From positions 1 to 45,354 of the forward strand of contig NZ_QUMK01000047.1 in NCBI RefSeq assembly GCF_010907035.1: DNA of 45,354 nucleotides. The letters run 5' to 3'. Below, in pieces: positions 26,092 to 34,709 of the stretch. The notes under the pieces are model-generated. The model saw only the letters and a list, made by a program, of their open reading frames with translations. It was not told the DNA's origin and ran no database searches. The stretch's first letter is position 1. Each line of letters starts with the position of its first letter. This DNA comes from Rhodopseudomonas sp. BR0M22 (GTDB lineage: Bacteria > Pseudomonadota > Alphaproteobacteria > Rhizobiales > Xanthobacteraceae). The translations under genes and the position numbers were made by a program.

Positions 26092-26292
26092 GTGAGCGAG
26101 TTTTCCTCTTCTTCTTCTCACCCGAGAAGCGGCGCGCACCATGTGCATCTGCACGTCCACGGCGCCGAATCGCCGCATCCCCCGCAGCCGGCACCCTGGT
26201 CGATCCTGAGAATGGGACTGGTCAGCCGGGTCGCGGCGGCCGCCGCCGCCAGTGCCGTGCTGTGGGCCCTGGTGCTGCTGGCAATGAGGTGA
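26092..26292 (+). CDS. Small histidine-rich single-pass membrane peptide
   Basis: A 66-residue protein starting with GTG (26092), preceded by GGATAGGG. The N-terminal half is hydrophilic, with seven histidines by residue 29 (H10, H16, H17, H19, H21, H23, H29) in an HHVHLHVHG-type metal-binding run followed by a proline-rich stretch. The second half is one hydrophobic helix (about 44-65). It ends two bases before znuC and follows a Zur-like operator, so it is probably zinc-responsive. I do not recognise a named family; a role as a zinc-binding or ZnuABC-associated membrane peptide is inference. The coding nature is supported by the tight spacing and biased composition. Confidence 0.7.
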   Translation: MSEFSSSSSHPRSGAHHVHLHVHGAESPHPPQPAPWSILRMGLVSRVAAAAAASAVLWALVLLAMR

Positions 26293-26294
26293 CG

Positions 26295-27044
26295 ATGACC
26301 GCGCAGCTCACTTTCCAGAACGTCACGCTGGGTTACGATCGCCACCCGGCCGTGCATCATCTGACCGGCCGCGTCGACGCCGGCACTCTGCTGGCCGTGG
26401 TCGGTCCCAATGGCGCCGGCAAGTCGACCCTGTTCCGCGGAATCGTCGGGATTCTGAAACCTTTGGCCGGATCGATCGACCGCAATGGCGTCGATGTCCA
26501 CGATATCGCCTATCTGCCGCAGAGCGCCGAGATCGACCGGACGTTTCCGATCTCGGTGTTCGATTTCGTCGGCACCGGCCTGTGGCGTGCGACCGGCGCG
26601 TTCGGCAGCCTCGGCCGACCGGCCAAGCAGCGGATCTCCGGCGCGCTGGCCGCGGTCGGGCTGTCAGGTTTCGAGAACCGCAACATCGGCACGCTGTCGG
26701 GCGGTCAGATGCAACGCATGCTGTTTGCGCGCGTGCTGCTGCAGGATGCACGGGTGATCGTGCTCGACGAGCCGTTCAATGCCGTCGATGCGCGGACCAC
26801 AGCCGACCTTGTCGCTCTGGTGCAGCATTGGCACGAGGAGGGGCGGACCGTGATCGCCGCGCTGCACGACATGGAGTTGGTGCATGCTAGCTTTCCCGAG
26901 ACGCTGCTACTGGCGCGGACTGCGGTGGCGTGGGGGCCGACCGCCGAGGTGCTGACCCCTGACAACCAGACCGAAGCGCGGCGGATGTGCGAGGCGTTCG
27001 ACGACGGCGCGCCGGCCTGCACCGCGGCTCCGCAGGCTGCCTGA
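26295..27044 (+). CDS. znuC: Zinc/manganese ABC transporter ATP-binding protein (ZnuC-like)
   Basis: A 249-residue ATPase. Walker A GPNGAGKST is at 37-45, signature LSGGQ at 134-138 and Walker B VIVLDEP at 154-160; the H-loop appears in ALHDME. It powers import through the ZnuB permease. The ATG at 26295 has GAGGTGA upstream and lies 2 bases after the His-rich peptide. Its size and gene order fit the ABC-3 (Zn/Mn) family; the Zur-like site favours zinc. The C terminus ends in a Cys/Ala-rich tail (APACTAAPQAA). Confidence 0.93.
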   Translation: MTAQLTFQNVTLGYDRHPAVHHLTGRVDAGTLLAVVGPNGAGKSTLFRGIVGILKPLAGSIDRNGVDVHDIAYLPQSAEIDRTFPISVFDFVGTGLWRATGAFGSLGRPAKQRISGALAAVGLSGFENRNIGTLSGGQMQRMLFARVLLQDARVIVLDEPFNAVDARTTADLVALVQHWHEEGRTVIAALHDMELVHASFPETLLLARTAVAWGPTAEVLTPDNQTEARRMCEAFDDGAPACTAAPQAA

Positions 27045-27048
27045 CACC

Positions 27049-27921
27049 ATGATGCTGTACCAGGCGCTGATCGCGCCGTTCACCGAATTCGAATTCATGC
27101 GCCGGGCGCTCGCCGGTATCGTCGCGCTGTCGCTCGGCGGCGCGCCGATCGGCGTATTTCTGATGCTGCGGCGGATGAGTCTGGTCGGCGACGCGATGGC
27201 CCACGCTATCCTGCCCGGCGCGGCGATCGGCTTCCTGCTGTCGGGACTCAACCTGTTCGCGATGACGTTCGGCGGCCTGATCGCCGGCTTCGCGGTCGCG
27301 ATTCTGGCCGGACTGGTGTCGCGCGTCACCGAGCTGAAGGAAGACGCCTCGCTGGCGGCGTTCTATCTGGTGTCGCTGGCGCTCGGCGTCACCATCGTGT
27401 CGATGCGCGGCACCAATATCGACCTGCTGCATGTGCTGTTCGGCAACATCCTGGCGATGGACGACCGCACCCTGTTGGTGATCGCCTTCAACGCGACGCT
27501 GACACTGTTGGCGCTCGCGGTGATCTGGCGTCCGCTGGTGATCGAATGCGTCGACCCGTTGTTTCTGCGCACCGTCAGCCGCGCCGGCGCGCCGGCGCAT
27601 CTGATCTTCATGGCGCTGGTGGTGATCAATCTGGTCAACGGCTTTCATGCCCTCGGCACGCTGCTCGCGGTCGGCCTGATGATCCTGCCGGCAGGTATCG
27701 CCAAGTTCTGGGCCCGCGACATTTCCGGGATGATGCTGGTGGCGGTCGGCAGCGCGATGCTGTCGGGCTATTGCGGCCTGGTGCTGTCGTATCACGGCGG
27801 CCTGCCGTCGGGCCCCGCGATCATTCTGGTCGCGGCGGTGATCTATCTGATTTCGTTGTTTTTCGGCCGGTCCGGCGGAGTGGTTCGCAAGCTGTTTCCC
27901 GGCCGTCACCTGGAGGCTTGA
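27049..27921 (+). CDS. znuB: Zinc/manganese ABC transporter permease (ZnuB-like)
   Basis: A 290-residue ABC-3 family permease with about eight hydrophobic helices. Characteristic segments are RRMSLVGDAMAHAILPGAAIG (cytoplasmic coupling region) and GFHALGTLLAVGLMILPAG. It starts 4 bases after znuC, and its stop is 5 bases before znuA, so the three form one operon. Zn versus Mn cannot be decided from the permease alone. Confidence 0.94.
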   Translation: MMLYQALIAPFTEFEFMRRALAGIVALSLGGAPIGVFLMLRRMSLVGDAMAHAILPGAAIGFLLSGLNLFAMTFGGLIAGFAVAILAGLVSRVTELKEDASLAAFYLVSLALGVTIVSMRGTNIDLLHVLFGNILAMDDRTLLVIAFNATLTLLALAVIWRPLVIECVDPLFLRTVSRAGAPAHLIFMALVVINLVNGFHALGTLLAVGLMILPAGIAKFWARDISGMMLVAVGSAMLSGYCGLVLSYHGGLPSGPAIILVAAVIYLISLFFGRSGGVVRKLFPGRHLEA

Positions 27922-27926
27922 GAGCG

Positions 27927-28844
27927 ATGATCCGTTGGGGAATGGTGTTGATCGCGGCGCTGCTGATGGCGGCCCCGGCGCAGGCCGATGATCGTGTTCG
28001 CGTGGTCGCGAGCTTTTCGATTCTCGGTGATTTCGTCCGCAACGTCGGCGCCGATCGCGTCGAGGTCTCCACGCTGGTCGGACCGAACGGCGACGCTCAC
28101 GTCTACACGCCGTCTCCAGCCGACGCCAAGACCATCGCCGACGCCCGGCTGGTGGTGGTCAACGGCCTCGGTCTCGAAGGCTGGCTGCCGCGGCTGGTGC
28201 AGTCGTCCGGCGGCAAGGCGACCATCGTCACCGCGACCAAGGGCATCAAGGTGCGCGAGGCCGATGCCGATGATGATCACGGCCATGGCGGCGGCGATCA
28301 TGCCCACGACCACGGTAAGACCGATCCGCACGCCTGGCAGTCCGTGCCCAACGCCAAGATCTATGTCGCCAACATTCGCGATGCGCTGATCGCGGCCGAT
28401 CCCGCCGGCGCCGCGACCTACCGCGCTAATGCCGAGGCCTATCTGGCCAAGCTCGACGCGCTCGACCGCGACGTCCGCGCCGCGGTTGCGTCGATCCCGG
28501 CTCCACGCCGCAAGGTGATCTCCACCCATGAGGCGTTCGGCTATTTCGCCGATGCCTATGGGATCGCCTTCATTGCCCCGCAGGGCGTGTCGACCGAGTC
28601 CGAGGCGAGCGCCCGCGACGTCGCCAGCATCATCACTCAGATCCGCAAGGACAAAGTGCCGGCGGTGTTCCTGGAGAATATCAGCGACCCGCGGCTGATG
28701 CAGCGGATCAGCGCCGAGACCGGCGCCAAGATCGGCGGGACGCTGTATTCCGACAGTCTGACGCCTGAAAACGGCGACGCCCCCACTTACATTGATATGG
28801 TCAGGCACAATATAAAGACGCTGACCGGCGCGCTGAGCAGTTAG
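27927..28844 (+). CDS. znuA: Zinc/manganese ABC transporter substrate-binding protein (ZnuA-like)
   Basis: A 305-residue cluster A-I binding protein. A signal peptide (1-20, ending AQA) precedes the mature domain. Metal ligands are expected at H58 (GDAHVYTP), H135 (KTDPHAW), H201 (STHEAFGYF) and the distal aspartate in GGTLYSDSL. A His/Asp-rich loop (about 114-135, DDDHGHGGGDHAHDHG), absent in Mn-type MntA-like proteins, supports zinc. It delivers periplasmic zinc to ZnuBC. The neighbour upstream is znuB, and the GTPase gene downstream is also metal-linked. Confidence 0.95.
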   Translation: MIRWGMVLIAALLMAAPAQADDRVRVVASFSILGDFVRNVGADRVEVSTLVGPNGDAHVYTPSPADAKTIADARLVVVNGLGLEGWLPRLVQSSGGKATIVTATKGIKVREADADDDHGHGGGDHAHDHGKTDPHAWQSVPNAKIYVANIRDALIAADPAGAATYRANAEAYLAKLDALDRDVRAAVASIPAPRRKVISTHEAFGYFADAYGIAFIAPQGVSTESEASARDVASIITQIRKDKVPAVFLENISDPRLMQRISAETGAKIGGTLYSDSLTPENGDAPTYIDMVRHNIKTLTGALSS

Positions 28845-28969
28845 CGGCCCGGTCCCGCTGCGTCCGGCCGCCCGGCGAAACGCGCGGTCCCCGCCCTTTC
28901 CGGCCCCGACTTTCGAGACGCGCACAACGTGTGTTTCAGGCTGGGGTTTCGTGCTGGAGCAAGTATCCG

Positions 28970-30010
28970 ATGTCCTCTACCGCTGCCTCGAAAATTCCCG
29001 TCACCGTGCTCACCGGCTATCTCGGCGCCGGCAAGACGACGCTGCTGAACCGCATTCTGTCGGAGAACCACGGCAAGAAATACGCGGTGATCGTCAACGA
29101 ATTCGGCGAGATCGGCATCGACAATGACCTGATCATCGGTGCGGACGAAGAAGTGTTCGAGATGAACAACGGCTGCGTCTGCTGCACGGTGCGCGGCGAC
29201 CTGGTGCGGATTCTCGCCGGGCTGATGAAGCGCAAGGGCAAGTTCGACGCGATCATCGTCGAGACCACTGGGCTCGCCGATCCGGCGCCGGTGGCGCAGA
29301 CTTTCTTCGTCGACGAAGACGTGCAGAACGCCGCGCGGCTCGATGCGGTGGTGACCGTCGCCGACGCCAAATGGCTGAGCGAGCGGCTGAAGGACGCGCC
29401 GGAAGCCAAGAACCAGATCGCCTTCGCCGACGTCATCGTGCTGAACAAGACCGATCTCGTCTCTCCGGCCGAACTGGCCGAAGTCGAAGCCCGGATCCGC
29501 GCGATCAACCCTTACGCCAAGCTGCATCGAACCGAGCGCTGCCAGGTTGCGCTCGCCGACGTGCTGGAGCGCGGCGCGTTCGATCTCGACCGGATTCTGG
29601 AGATCGAGCCGGCCTTCCTCGAAGCTGACGAACATGATCACCATCACGATCACGACCATCACCACGGTCACGATCATCATCATGGTCACGGGCTGAAGCA
29701 CTATCACGACGAGGACATGCAATCGCTGTCGCTGAAGAGCGACAAGCCGCTCGATCCGGCCAAGTTCATGCCCTGGCTGCAGCAATTGGTGCAGACCGAA
29801 GGCGGTAAGATCCTGCGTTCCAAGGGCATTCTCGCCTTCAGAGGCGACGATGATCGTTATGTGTTCCAGGGCGTTCACATGATGCTGGAAGGTGATCACC
29901 AGCGGCCCTGGAAGGACGATGAGCCGCGCGAAAGCCGCGTCGTGTTCATCGGCCGCGATCTGCCCGAACAGGCGATCCGCGACGGCTTCGCCAAGTGCAT
30001 CGCGTCATGA
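28970..30010 (+). CDS. CobW/COG0523 family metal GTPase (zinc chaperone type)
   Basis: A 346-residue G3E GTPase. It has the P-loop GYLGAGKT (16-23), the metal motif GCVCC (68-72), the Walker B region VETTGLADP, the NKTD guanine motif (159-162) and a histidine-rich linker (222-246, HDHHHDHDHHHGHDHHHG) before the C-terminal CobW domain. Its position next to znuABC suggests a zinc-deficiency metallochaperone (ZagA/ZigA group) rather than cobalt insertion; no cobalamin genes are nearby. Start chosen at the ATG (28970); an in-frame GTG at 28931 is possible. The stop overlaps the next start (ATGA). Confidence 0.93.
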   Translation: MSSTAASKIPVTVLTGYLGAGKTTLLNRILSENHGKKYAVIVNEFGEIGIDNDLIIGADEEVFEMNNGCVCCTVRGDLVRILAGLMKRKGKFDAIIVETTGLADPAPVAQTFFVDEDVQNAARLDAVVTVADAKWLSERLKDAPEAKNQIAFADVIVLNKTDLVSPAELAEVEARIRAINPYAKLHRTERCQVALADVLERGAFDLDRILEIEPAFLEADEHDHHHDHDHHHGHDHHHGHGLKHYHDEDMQSLSLKSDKPLDPAKFMPWLQQLVQTEGGKILRSKGILAFRGDDDRYVFQGVHMMLEGDHQRPWKDDEPRESRVVFIGRDLPEQAIRDGFAKCIAS

Positions 30011-31026
30011 GCGGCTTCGAGGCGCCCGGCGAGGCCGGGTCGATCGCGTCGGTCACCGATCGGGTCAAGCCGGTCGCGATCGAAGGCGGTGCCAGTGCGG
30101 TTCACTTCCTCGGCGATACCGCGGTGTTCATCGGCACCGAGGAGAACGCGACGCTGGTCGCCGCCGACGGCACGACTTCGACTGTCCCGCTGCAAGGCGG
30201 CGGCATTCTCAGTGCGGCGTGCGACGGCAAGCGCATCGTCACCGGCGGTGACGACGGCAAGGTGATGCTGCTGGACGCGTCGGGCAAGGCCGAGACCGTC
30301 ACCACCGATGCCAAGCGGCGCTGGATCGACAACGTCGCGCTGCATCCGGACGGCGCGGTGGCGTGGTCGGCCGGCAAGATCGCCTACGTTCGCGCGCCCA
30401 AGGGCGAAGACAAGTTCTTCGAGGTACCCTCGACCGTCGGCGGCCTCGCGTTCGCGCCGAAGGGGCTGCGGCTGGCGATTGCGCATTACAACGGCGTGAC
30501 GCTGTGGTTTCCGAACATGGCCGGCAATGCCGAATTCCTCGAATGGGCCGGCTCGCATCTCGGCGTGATGTTCAGCCCGGACAACCGCTTCCTGGTCACC
30601 GCCATGCACGAGCCGGCGCTGCATGGTTGGCGCCTGGCGGATTCCAAGCACATGCGGATGACCGGCTATCCCGGCCGGGTGCGGTCGATGGCCTGGACGG
30701 TCGGCGGCAAGGGCCTCGCCACCTCCGGGGCCGATACCGTGATCATCTGGCCGTTCGCCAGCAAGGATGGGCCGATGGGCAAGCAGCCGGCGATGCTGGC
30801 GCCGCTCGGGGCGCGCGTCAGCGCGGTCGCCTGCCATCCCAAGAACGACATCCTCGCAGCCGGCTACAGCGACGGCACCGTGTTGCTGGTGCGGATGAAC
30901 GACGGCGCCGAAATCCTCGCCCGTCGCAACGGCACGCCGCCGATTGCGGCACTCGGCTGGAATCCCGGCGGCACGCTGTTGGCGTTCGCCGACGAGGATG
31001 GTGCGGGCGGCATCCTTCCGCTGTAA
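30007..31026 (+). CDS. WD40-like beta-propeller protein, CobW-linked
   Basis: A 339-residue protein made of WD40-like blades: GGDDGKVMLLDASG, VALHPDGAVAWS, LAFAPKGLRLAIAHYNGVTLW, VMFSPDNRFLVTAMHEPALHGW, GADTVIIWPF and AACHPKNDILAAGYSDGT-type segments repeat about every 45 residues, giving about seven blades. No signal peptide is seen, so it should be cytoplasmic. It overlaps the CobW gene by 4 bases, so the two are made together; it may act as a scaffold or client binder for the GTPase. This partnership is inferred, not known to me in detail. Confidence 0.88.
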   Translation: MSGFEAPGEAGSIASVTDRVKPVAIEGGASAVHFLGDTAVFIGTEENATLVAADGTTSTVPLQGGGILSAACDGKRIVTGGDDGKVMLLDASGKAETVTTDAKRRWIDNVALHPDGAVAWSAGKIAYVRAPKGEDKFFEVPSTVGGLAFAPKGLRLAIAHYNGVTLWFPNMAGNAEFLEWAGSHLGVMFSPDNRFLVTAMHEPALHGWRLADSKHMRMTGYPGRVRSMAWTVGGKGLATSGADTVIIWPFASKDGPMGKQPAMLAPLGARVSAVACHPKNDILAAGYSDGTVLLVRMNDGAEILARRNGTPPIAALGWNPGGTLLAFADEDGAGGILPL

Positions 31027-31059
31027 GAGGGAGCCGTCTCCGAAAGCAGGCGGCTTCCG

Positions 31060-31782
31060 ATGCGCTTCCTCACCACCTTCCAGACCGCGGACTTCTTCGA
31101 CACGCTGGTCAGCCTCACCGTCGCGTTCGTGCTCGGGATGCTGATCGGTGCGGAGCGGCAATATCGGACCCGCGCGGCGGGACTGCGCACCAACGTGCTG
31201 GTGGCGGTCGGCGCTGCCGCCTTCGTCGATCTGGCGATGCATCTGGCCGGTGCCGACGGCGCCGTTCGGGTGATCGCCTATGTGGTCTCCGGCATCGGTT
31301 TTCTCGGTGCCGGCGTGATCATGAAAGAGGGCATGAACGTCCGCGGCCTGAACACCGCCGCGACGCTGTGGAGCTCGGCCGCGGTCGGCTGCTGCGCCGG
31401 CGGCGACATGGCGGCGCAGGCGGCGGCGCTGACGGTGTTCGTGATCGCCGGCAATACGCTGCTTCGGCCGCTGGTGAACGCCATCGACCGTATCCCGTTC
31501 GACGAACGCACCTCGGAGGCCACCTATGCGGTCCGCCTGACGGCCGGCAGCGCTGCTGCAGGCCGGCTGCGCGAGCACCTCGAAGAACGGCTGGAACAGG
31601 CCGATTATCCGGTTGCGGAGGTCGAGGTGGAAGCGGCCGAACGTGCCGACGACAAGGTCGAGATCGTCGCCACCCTGGTGTCGACTGCGGTCGAGCCGAG
31701 CGAACTGGACGCGGTGGTCGCAGAACTCGGCAAGGAACCGGGTGTGGATTACGCCTCGTGGGAAACCAGCACTAAAGATTGA
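31060..31782 (+). CDS. MgtC/SapB family membrane protein
   Basis: A 240-residue protein with an N-terminal five-helix MgtC/SapB domain containing LGMLIGAERQYRTRAAGLRTN, the family's ERQxR..AGLRT signature, and GIGFLGAGVIMKEG followed by GLNTAATLWSSAAVG. A C-terminal ACT-like regulatory region (about 160-235) follows. MgtC proteins influence growth at low magnesium and in host cells, often by acting on the F1FO ATPase; the exact role is unresolved. It is 33 bases after the WD40 gene and may be part of the same transcript. Confidence 0.9.
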   Translation: MRFLTTFQTADFFDTLVSLTVAFVLGMLIGAERQYRTRAAGLRTNVLVAVGAAAFVDLAMHLAGADGAVRVIAYVVSGIGFLGAGVIMKEGMNVRGLNTAATLWSSAAVGCCAGGDMAAQAAALTVFVIAGNTLLRPLVNAIDRIPFDERTSEATYAVRLTAGSAAAGRLREHLEERLEQADYPVAEVEVEAAERADDKVEIVATLVSTAVEPSELDAVVAELGKEPGVDYASWETSTKD

Positions 31783-31887
31783 TTCACCTTGTAGGCAATT
31801 GCGACCGTTCGGGAACCCAGTGCGACACTGGAACCCGGAACGATGGCTGCGCGCGCCCGTTGGTTCTGCGAGCAAGGGATGAGAAAC

Positions 31888-32241
31888 ATGACGGCGAACG
31901 ACAACGACAAGGAGCGCGGCCTGAAGCGGGATCTGCTGCTGGCCGGTGTGCTGATCGCGGCTGGCGTGGCGCTTTCCGGCCTGTCGCTCACTCAGCTTGA
32001 TACCAGCACTGGGCGGCTGCAATTCGCCCAGGCGACGCCGCAGCCGCCAACCTCGACTCCGGGCGCGGAAACCAAGTCGCCGGCCCCGGAAGATCCGAAG
32101 CCGACCGGCGCCCGCCCGCACGATATTCCGCCGCAACCGGCGCGGCCTGACCAGGACGCGATCCAGTCCGGCGCCAAGCCGGCGCTACCGCCCGCTCCGC
32201 CGGAGAAAATCGGCGACCCGATCAAGCCAAAGGGCGGCTGA
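31888..32241 (+). CDS. Membrane-anchored proline-rich protein, unknown
   Basis: A 117-residue protein. A short charged N terminus (MTANDNDKERGLKRD) leads to one hydrophobic helix (about 17-35), then a long low-complexity tail rich in P, A, K, E (TPQPPTSTPG, PLPPAPPEKIGDPI-type), probably extending into the periplasm. I do not recognise a family. The ATG at 31888 is preferred because AAGGGA sits 8 bases upstream; ATG 31879 and ATG 31843 are in frame. It follows the MgtC-like gene and ends before a terminator. Confidence 0.62.
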   Translation: MTANDNDKERGLKRDLLLAGVLIAAGVALSGLSLTQLDTSTGRLQFAQATPQPPTSTPGAETKSPAPEDPKPTGARPHDIPPQPARPDQDAIQSGAKPALPPAPPEKIGDPIKPKGG

Positions 32242-32274
32242 ATCACGACAGCTAGAAACGGACGATCGATACTT

Positions 32275-32305
32275 GCCGGGCCGCATTGCGGGCTCGGCCT
32301 TTTTC
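32275..32305 (+). terminator. Terminator after the znu/CobW/MgtC strand
   Basis: An imperfect GC stem (GCCGGGCC... and ...GGGCTCGGC) is followed by CTTTTTC. It lies 35-65 bases after the last + strand gene. Confidence 0.7.
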
Positions 32306-32334
32306 TTGTGCTGAGAGTGGAGCTTGCATCGTGG

Positions 32335-32446
32335 CGGGAGATTCCGGGTTCGCGCTACGCGCGCCCCGGAATGACTCGTGGAGGCGACTCACCGCACAAC
32401 GTCATTCCGGGGCGCGAGCGCAGCTCGCGAACCCGGAATCTCGCCG
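32335..32446. repeat. Long inverted intergenic repeat
   Basis: Two near-complementary arms (32335-32374, starting CGGGAGATTCCGGG, and 32401-32446, ending GGAATCTCGCCG) flank a 26-base spacer. Elements with ATTCCGGGTTCGCG and CCCCGGAATGAC are common in this bacterial group. It lies between the convergent + cluster and the homospermidine synthase gene. Confidence 0.8.
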
Positions 32447-32463
32447 TGTTCTGGCGGGAAGCG

Positions 32464-32502
32464 GACAGCGCGAACGCTGTCTGTTCAAAGGCCGCTCGGC
32501 CT
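32464..32502 (-). terminator. Paired hairpins at the end of homospermidine synthase
   Basis: A 7-bp stem with TTCG-type loop (32464-32470 with 32475-32481) and a 6-bp stem (32489-32494 with 32497-32502) immediately follow, and the second just touches, the homospermidine synthase stop codon. Termination is likely but no T run is present. Confidence 0.5.
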
Positions 32503-33932
32503 CAGCGCACCAGGACGTTCTTGAACTGCCACGGATCGGAGGTGTCGATGTCCTCCGGGAACAGGCCGGGGCGGTCGGCGAGCGGGGTCCAGTCGGTGTA
32601 GTAGCCCTTCACCGGGCCGAGATACGGCTTCTGCACTTCGAGGCAGCGGCGGAAGTCCATCTCGTCGGCTTCGACGATGCCGGCTTCCGGGTTCTCCAGC
32701 GCCCACACCATGCCGGCGAGCACGGCCGACGACACCTGCATGCCGGTGGCGTTCTGATAGGGGCAGACTTCGCGGGTTTCTTCGATCGAGAGCTGCGAGC
32801 CGTACCAATAGGCGTTCTTGGCGTGGCCGTAGACCAGCACGCCGAGCTCGTCGATGCCGTCGACGATCTCGTTTTCATCCAGGATGTGCCACTTCGGCTG
32901 CATCTTGCCCTCGGCGCCGAACATCTCGTGCAGCGACAGCACCGCGTCGTTGGCCGGGTGATACGCATAGTGGCAGGTCGGCCGGTACACCACGTTTTGG
33001 CCGTCCCGCACCGTGAAGTAGTCGGCGATCGAGATCGACTCGTTGTGAGTGACGAGGAAGCCGTACTGCGCGCCCGGCGTCGGGCACCAGGTGCGGACGC
33101 GGGTGTTGGCGCCCGGCTGCAGCAGATAGATCGCGGCCTGACAGCCTTCGGTGTGCTTGCGGCCGTTGTCCGGGATCCAGGTCTCGTGCGTACCCCAGCC
33201 GAGTTCGGCCGGCTGCAGTCCTTCGGACACGAAGCCTTCCACCGACCAGGTGTTGACGAACACGTTCATCGGCTTCGGCGTTTTGGCGCGCTGGGTATCA
33301 CGCTCGGCGATGTGGATGCCCTTGACGCCGAGCTTCTGCGCGAGCTGGCCCCAGCCTTCGCGGCTCTTCGGCTCGTTGAATTCGAGGCCGGTATCGCGGG
33401 CGATGTCGAGCAGTGCCTGCTTGACGAACCACGACACCATGCCGGGGTTGGCGCCGCAGGTCGACACCGCAGTGGTGCCGCCCGGGTTCTTGGCCTTGGC
33501 GGCCAGCAGCGTCTCGCGCAGCGCGTAGTTGGAGCGCTTCTCCGGGCCGGCATTCTTGTCGAAGTAGAACCCGAGCCACGGCTCGACCACGGTGTCGATG
33601 TACAGAGAGCCGATCTCGCGGCACATCGTCATGAGGTCGACCGAGCCGGTATCGACCGACAGGTTGACGCAGAAGCCCTGGCCGCCGCCTTCGGTCAGCA
33701 GCGGGACCAGCAGTTCGCGGTAATTGTCCTTGGTGACCGCCTGCTTGATGAAGCGGACGCCATGCTTCTCGGCGAGCTCGCTGTCGGCGTGCGGGTCGAT
33801 GATCACGAACCGCTTCTTGTCGTACTCGAAGTGCCGCTCAATCAGGGGCAGCGTGCCCTTGCCGATCGAGCCGAAGCCGATCATCACGATGGGGCCGGTG
33901 ATCTTGGCGTGGATCTTCGAGGTAGACGACAT
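32502..33932 (-). CDS. hss: Homospermidine synthase
   Basis: A 476-residue NAD-dependent enzyme that makes sym-homospermidine from two putrescines (or spermidine and putrescine). It starts with a dinucleotide-binding fold (IVMIGFGSIGKGTLP), has VSTCGANPGMVSWFVKQAL and VVEPWLGFYF typical of bacterial Hss (as in Blastochloris viridis), and ends PEDIDTSDPWQFKNVLVR. Length is full for the family. Ornithine decarboxylase, the source of putrescine, is encoded on the same strand a few genes upstream, so the two form a polyamine pathway. Homospermidine is the main polyamine in many Rhizobiales. Confidence 0.96.
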   Translation of the reverse strand: MSSTSKIHAKITGPIVMIGFGSIGKGTLPLIERHFEYDKKRFVIIDPHADSELAEKHGVRFIKQAVTKDNYRELLVPLLTEGGGQGFCVNLSVDTGSVDLMTMCREIGSLYIDTVVEPWLGFYFDKNAGPEKRSNYALRETLLAAKAKNPGGTTAVSTCGANPGMVSWFVKQALLDIARDTGLEFNEPKSREGWGQLAQKLGVKGIHIAERDTQRAKTPKPMNVFVNTWSVEGFVSEGLQPAELGWGTHETWIPDNGRKHTEGCQAAIYLLQPGANTRVRTWCPTPGAQYGFLVTHNESISIADYFTVRDGQNVVYRPTCHYAYHPANDAVLSLHEMFGAEGKMQPKWHILDENEIVDGIDELGVLVYGHAKNAYWYGSQLSIEETREVCPYQNATGMQVSSAVLAGMVWALENPEAGIVEADEMDFRRCLEVQKPYLGPVKGYYTDWTPLADRPGLFPEDIDTSDPWQFKNVLVR

Positions 33933-34041
33933 CAGGTTTGCACTCCGGACAGGGGGATAGGGATCACGCCGCTATGTGCGGACAGGACGGTTCGGGAATA
34001 TGACGGCGAGGTGAATTTCGGATGTCACCCGCGACCGGCAG

Positions 34042-34446
34042 TCAGTTCGGTTCGGACACGCTGAGCAACGTCAGGGAGCGCTGCTCGCCCGACGGGGTCT
34101 CGAAGCTGATCGACTGTCCGACGGAAAGGCCGATAAGCGCGGCACCGATCGGGGTCAATACCGAAATACGGCCCGATTCGACGTCGGCTTCGGTCGGATA
34201 CACCAGCGTCACCTGCTTTTCCTTGCCGGTGGTATCGTCGCGGAAGGTGAGGGCGGACTCCATGCAGACGATCCCCGGCAAGGGATCATTGTCGGGCGCC
34301 ACATTGGCGCGGGCGACCTCGCCGGCGAGGAATTCGGCGGTGGCCGGGTATCGCTGTGCGGCGGCTTCGGCGAGCTGGCCGAGCCGCTCGGCGTCGCAGT
34401 TCCGGATGGTAATCGGTGGGCGCTGTGTCCGAATGGATTGCATCAT
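34042..34446 (-). CDS. rnk: Rnk/GreA-GreB family regulator
   Basis: A 134-residue protein of the nucleoside diphosphate kinase regulator family: an N-terminal helical part (AERLGQLAEAAAQ-type) followed by the GreA/GreB C-terminal domain with VTLVYPTEADVESGRISVLTPIGAALIGLSVGQSISFETP-type segments, which bind RNA polymerase's secondary channel. Rnk lacks the acidic tip that makes GreA cleave RNA. Start ATG at 34446 (an in-frame GTG at 34455 is also possible); an AAGGA lies nearby upstream. It is in the polyamine gene cluster but no functional link is known to me. Confidence 0.85.
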   Translation of the reverse strand: MMQSIRTQRPPITIRNCDAERLGQLAEAAAQRYPATAEFLAGEVARANVAPDNDPLPGIVCMESALTFRDDTTGKEKQVTLVYPTEADVESGRISVLTPIGAALIGLSVGQSISFETPSGEQRSLTLLSVSEPN

Positions 34447-34656
34447 GTCTTTCACGGGTCCTTGTCACGCCGCACGCGTCATGCGCATCGGCATTCATGG
34501 GATAAGTAGCAGTCTGAAAAAGGGGAAAAGTCGTCGACGAGATCGTTAAGCCCGGACGGCGCACGCGCGCGCCCGGGTCACCTTCCTGCGTGAAGGCGAC
34601 CGGCGCGCAGCGTCAAACGGTTGCGGGGCAAGATCGTCATGATCGTCGGAACCTAG

Positions 34657-34686
34657 GGCTCCCCGCCCGAAAGTCAACGGGGAGCC
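34657..34686 (-). terminator. Hairpin downstream of the RidA gene
   Basis: A 9-bp perfect stem (GGCTCCCCG/CGGGGAGCC) with a 12-base loop lies 24 bases after the RidA stop. It has no T run, so it may be a repeat or a factor-dependent terminator. Confidence 0.45.
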
Positions 34687-34709
34687 GATTATTGTATGAT
34701 TAGATAGGC

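Noticed and set aside
26092-26292. The His-rich peptide as a chance reading frame or the N-terminal part of ZnuC
   Set aside because: It has its own stop 2 bases before the znuC ATG, which carries its own ribosome site; biased composition and position support a separate gene, though not proof.
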